The position numbers and the translations under genes were made by a program. A model generated the notes under the pieces. The model was given only the letters and a program-made list of their open reading frames with translations. It was not told the DNA's origin and ran no database searches. From Scenedesmus sp. ARA3 (Eukaryota; Chlorophyta; Chlorophyceae; Sphaeropleales; Scenedesmaceae): a stretch of 64,000 bases of DNA. The stretch lies in the NCBI GenBank assembly GCA_004335835.1, contig RWJK01001437.1, forward strand, positions 1 to 64,000, written 5' to 3'. Positions 62,069 through 64,000 of the stretch are shown piece after piece (position 1 is the stretch's first letter; each line of letters begins with the position of its first letter).

Positions 62069-62647
62069 GCTCCGCCGAAGCGAAACAAGTTTGCTCCACA
62101 GCAGGGCCCTTGGCTTCGATGTTGGTATTGGCTGGCCTAGTAAGTGTGCGTATGTGCCTAGCTTGGTAACCTCAGCTGCAGAACTACACGCTGGTCACCG
62201 TGACACTGCTTGCTGCATGCCTTGTGGGCAGTTGCGAACCTGATGTTAATCATCATGTGGGTGCACATGCACATGTGTGCCTGGTGCAGATGCACATGTG
62301 TGCCAGGCACATGCTGTCTCCGCTGCAGTTCAGTCGTGCGCACTCACAGCAACCAACTACCGTCTGCACGCTTGTTGTACGTGATTTTCTGCGCGAAGGA
62401 AGGGCAGCACTTTGCCCACCACTGAATGTGCCGTTACACACGGTGTAGGGTTTCAAGATGCTGATGATCTTGTCTGGTTTGAACACGACAACGGTACATG
62501 GCTGTAATTAGTGCAAAACAGCAACCTGGAACTATATGAGTCCACCGATCAGCACTTAAGCTGCGGCAGTGGTCGGGGTCGTACGTTGGGCTGTCGACGC
62601 AGATCTCTTTTCTTCGCAAAAGCTTACTCAGCCAGCCCCCTCACGAC
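62069..62647. other. intergenic region RPC4 / DUF1772
   Basis: This contains the RPC4 3' UTR (candidate TGTAA at 62503-62507) and the upstream region of the next gene. A short CA/TG-rich stretch (62255-62310) has repeated GCACATGTG motifs. No exon was seen. Confidence 0.45.
62503..62507 (+). terminator. candidate TGTAA poly(A) signal of RPC4
   Basis: TGTAA in GGCTGTAATTAG, about 435 bp past the RPC4 stop codon. Confidence 0.4.
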
Positions 62648-64000
62648 ATGGCGGACAAAGTAGAAGTTGGTGCTGCAGCTGTTGCCTTGGCTGCTGCAGG
62701 TCCGGCCTTTTGCAGAGCGCCTGTATGTACCGCACAGCAATGTGGCCCGCTGCTGCACTTGGTGGTGACTATATGAAGTTGACATCACGTTCATAACAGG
62801 CAGTAGCTTCTTTTGCAGTACACTTGACTTGGTGTAGCCAGTGATAGGCTGCCAGTTCGTGCCAGATGGTGCCAAGTCCACACACGACAGACAGGAGCAG
62901 CAGCAGCAGCAGCAGCAGCAGGGGCAGCAGCAGCAGCAGGGGCAGCAGCAGCAGCAGCAGGGGCAGCAGCAGCAGCAGCAGCAACACCGCAGGGAAGCAC
63001 ATGCTGCAGCTGATGCGCCTCTCCTTCTGTGTGTACGCAGGCATGTTTGCTGGCTCGGCCTTGTTCATCACTGCTGTTGAGCACCCCGCTGCCATGAAGG
63101 ACAGCTGCAGCAACTTCTACAGTTACTTCACACAGATGTTCCCTAGGTGCGCAGCTTGGCATGCTGCAGCAATTGCAAGCATGTGACTGTACACATTAGC
63201 GGTGTGCTGAGCAGTTGCAACACACGGTTGCATAGATTCCCCTGTGTCTGCATGGCACTTGCTGCTAAGCACGCCCAAGGTGTCATCACCAACTATGTGC
63301 TGCACCCGTTGCGCCACGCACATCGTGTGATGCCTCAGATTCACAGGCATGGCTTGCAGGCTGGTGCTTCCAGCTGTGCTTTGCTACGCGCCCATCAATG
63401 CGCCGCTGTCTGGCTGCCTGTGCAGGGCTGCGCGGCTGCAGGGCGGCCTGGCAATCCTGGGCTCGCATGCAGCCATGGTAGCGGCAGCCAAGTCACCCGA
63501 CAGTGACGCCAAGCTGCTGTGGGGGCTGTCGAGTGGCCTGCTGGGTGCTGTGTGGCCCTGGACGCTGCTGGCCATGATGCCCACAAACAAGAAGATCCTG
63601 AAGCAGGTGGGCGGCCAGCACCGCAGATCATGATCTGTTGATCAATGCAATGTGGCACCATGTGCAGCCACCAGCAGGCCCGGGCTTGTGCAGGCAGTTG
63701 CTCAGGCTGGTGGCTCGATGGCCTGTTGTGTGCGAGTGCTTGCACTGGCATAAACCCCTGCCCACACTTCCATTGTTCTGGTGTGAGAGCAGTTTTGTGC
63801 TTGCAAGCTCTGTTCTCTCACTCGTGTTGCACTTCACTGCTGCTGTTTCAGAGCATGCCCAGAGGCATAGACAGCAAGCAATGTCCTGCTGCTGCCACGC
63901 CGCCATTCCATGCATGCTGTGCGCTGCTGCCCTGCAGGATGAGAAGGATGAGACTGTGCAGTCGGCGCTGCTGACCAAGTGGGGTCAGCTGCATAGCGTG
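62648..64000 (+). CDS. DUF1772 (anthrone oxygenase-like) membrane protein, 3' end missing
   Basis: Exons are 62648..62699, 63041..63146, 63426..63606 and 63938 to beyond the window, all in phase. The product starts MADKVEVGAAAVALAAAG. It continues GMFAGSALFITAVEHPAAM, FTQMFPRAARLQGGLAILGS, LLWGLSSGLLGAVWPWTLLA, MMPTNKKILKQ and DEKDETVQSALLTKWGQLH. The His in VEHPA, the FPRAA..QG motif and the PTNK motif are typical of DUF1772 proteins, small four-helix membrane proteins whose role in algae is unknown. The first donor (GCAG|GTCCGG) is weak, so the first exon is the least sure. Exon 3 could start earlier (AG at about 63,360), but the chosen site gives the family motif. The gene continues past 64,000. 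Confidence 0.8.
62896..62983 (+). repeat. (CAG)n GGG minisatellite in DUF1772 intron 1
   Basis: Blocks of CAG are separated by regularly spaced GGG interruptions (CAG runs of about 7, 4, 5 and 6 units). Unlike most introns here, the sense strand carries CAG rather than CTG. Confidence 0.85.

Overview
This window is nuclear DNA from a green alga, most probably a chlorophycean (order Chlamydomonadales or Sphaeropleales). Three things point there. All genes are split by GT-AG introns. CAG/CTG trinucleotide repeats saturate exons and introns on both strands. The elongation-factor gene is of the EFL (EF-like) type rather than EF-1alpha. A chloroplast-type SecA with a transit-like N-terminus and a plant-type BIG/UBR4 gene show a photosynthetic eukaryote. 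There is one assembly gap of 760 N.

Layout, left to right. A coiled-coil protein gene of unknown role (+, about 390-4080) is convergent with a DCAF12-like WD40 substrate receptor for CUL4-DDB1 ubiquitin ligase (-, 4762-8051). Head to head with DCAF12 is an enormous BIG/UBR4 E3 ligase gene (+, 8877-32523; ten exons, about 7,014 codons). Its UBR box, propeller-like region, cysteine-rich ribbon and C-terminal hemiRING are all recognisable. A secreted PI-PLC X-domain protein (-, 34102-37963) and EFL (-, 38936-41458) follow. EFL is divergent from ribosomal protein eL24 (+, 43087-44535). Then come a YtqB-type SAM-dependent methyltransferase (+, 45481-47123), chloroplast SecA (-, 50044-59038), the RNA polymerase III subunit RPC4 (+, 59624-62068, divergent from SecA) and the 5' part of a DUF1772 membrane protein (+, 62648 to window end).

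Exon models were built by hand from homology, GT/AG sites and codon phase. Every stated exon set closes in phase, apart from the SecA exon or exons lost in the gap and the truncated last gene. Translation starts are the least certain parts.

No operon-like or transferred system is visible. The most unusual structural signal is a recurrent one. Short copies of exon-intron junctions, with the splice site attached, are tandemly duplicated into the adjacent intron at several places in SecA and at one exon of BIG. A similar copy follows the BIG stop codon. Spacings run from about 90 to 165 bp, and three copies are in frame with an open reading frame. A second signal is strand bias of the triplet repeat. 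On the sense strand, exons mostly carry CAG-phase repeats (poly-Q, poly-A or poly-S), while introns mostly carry CTG tracts close to the 3' splice site.
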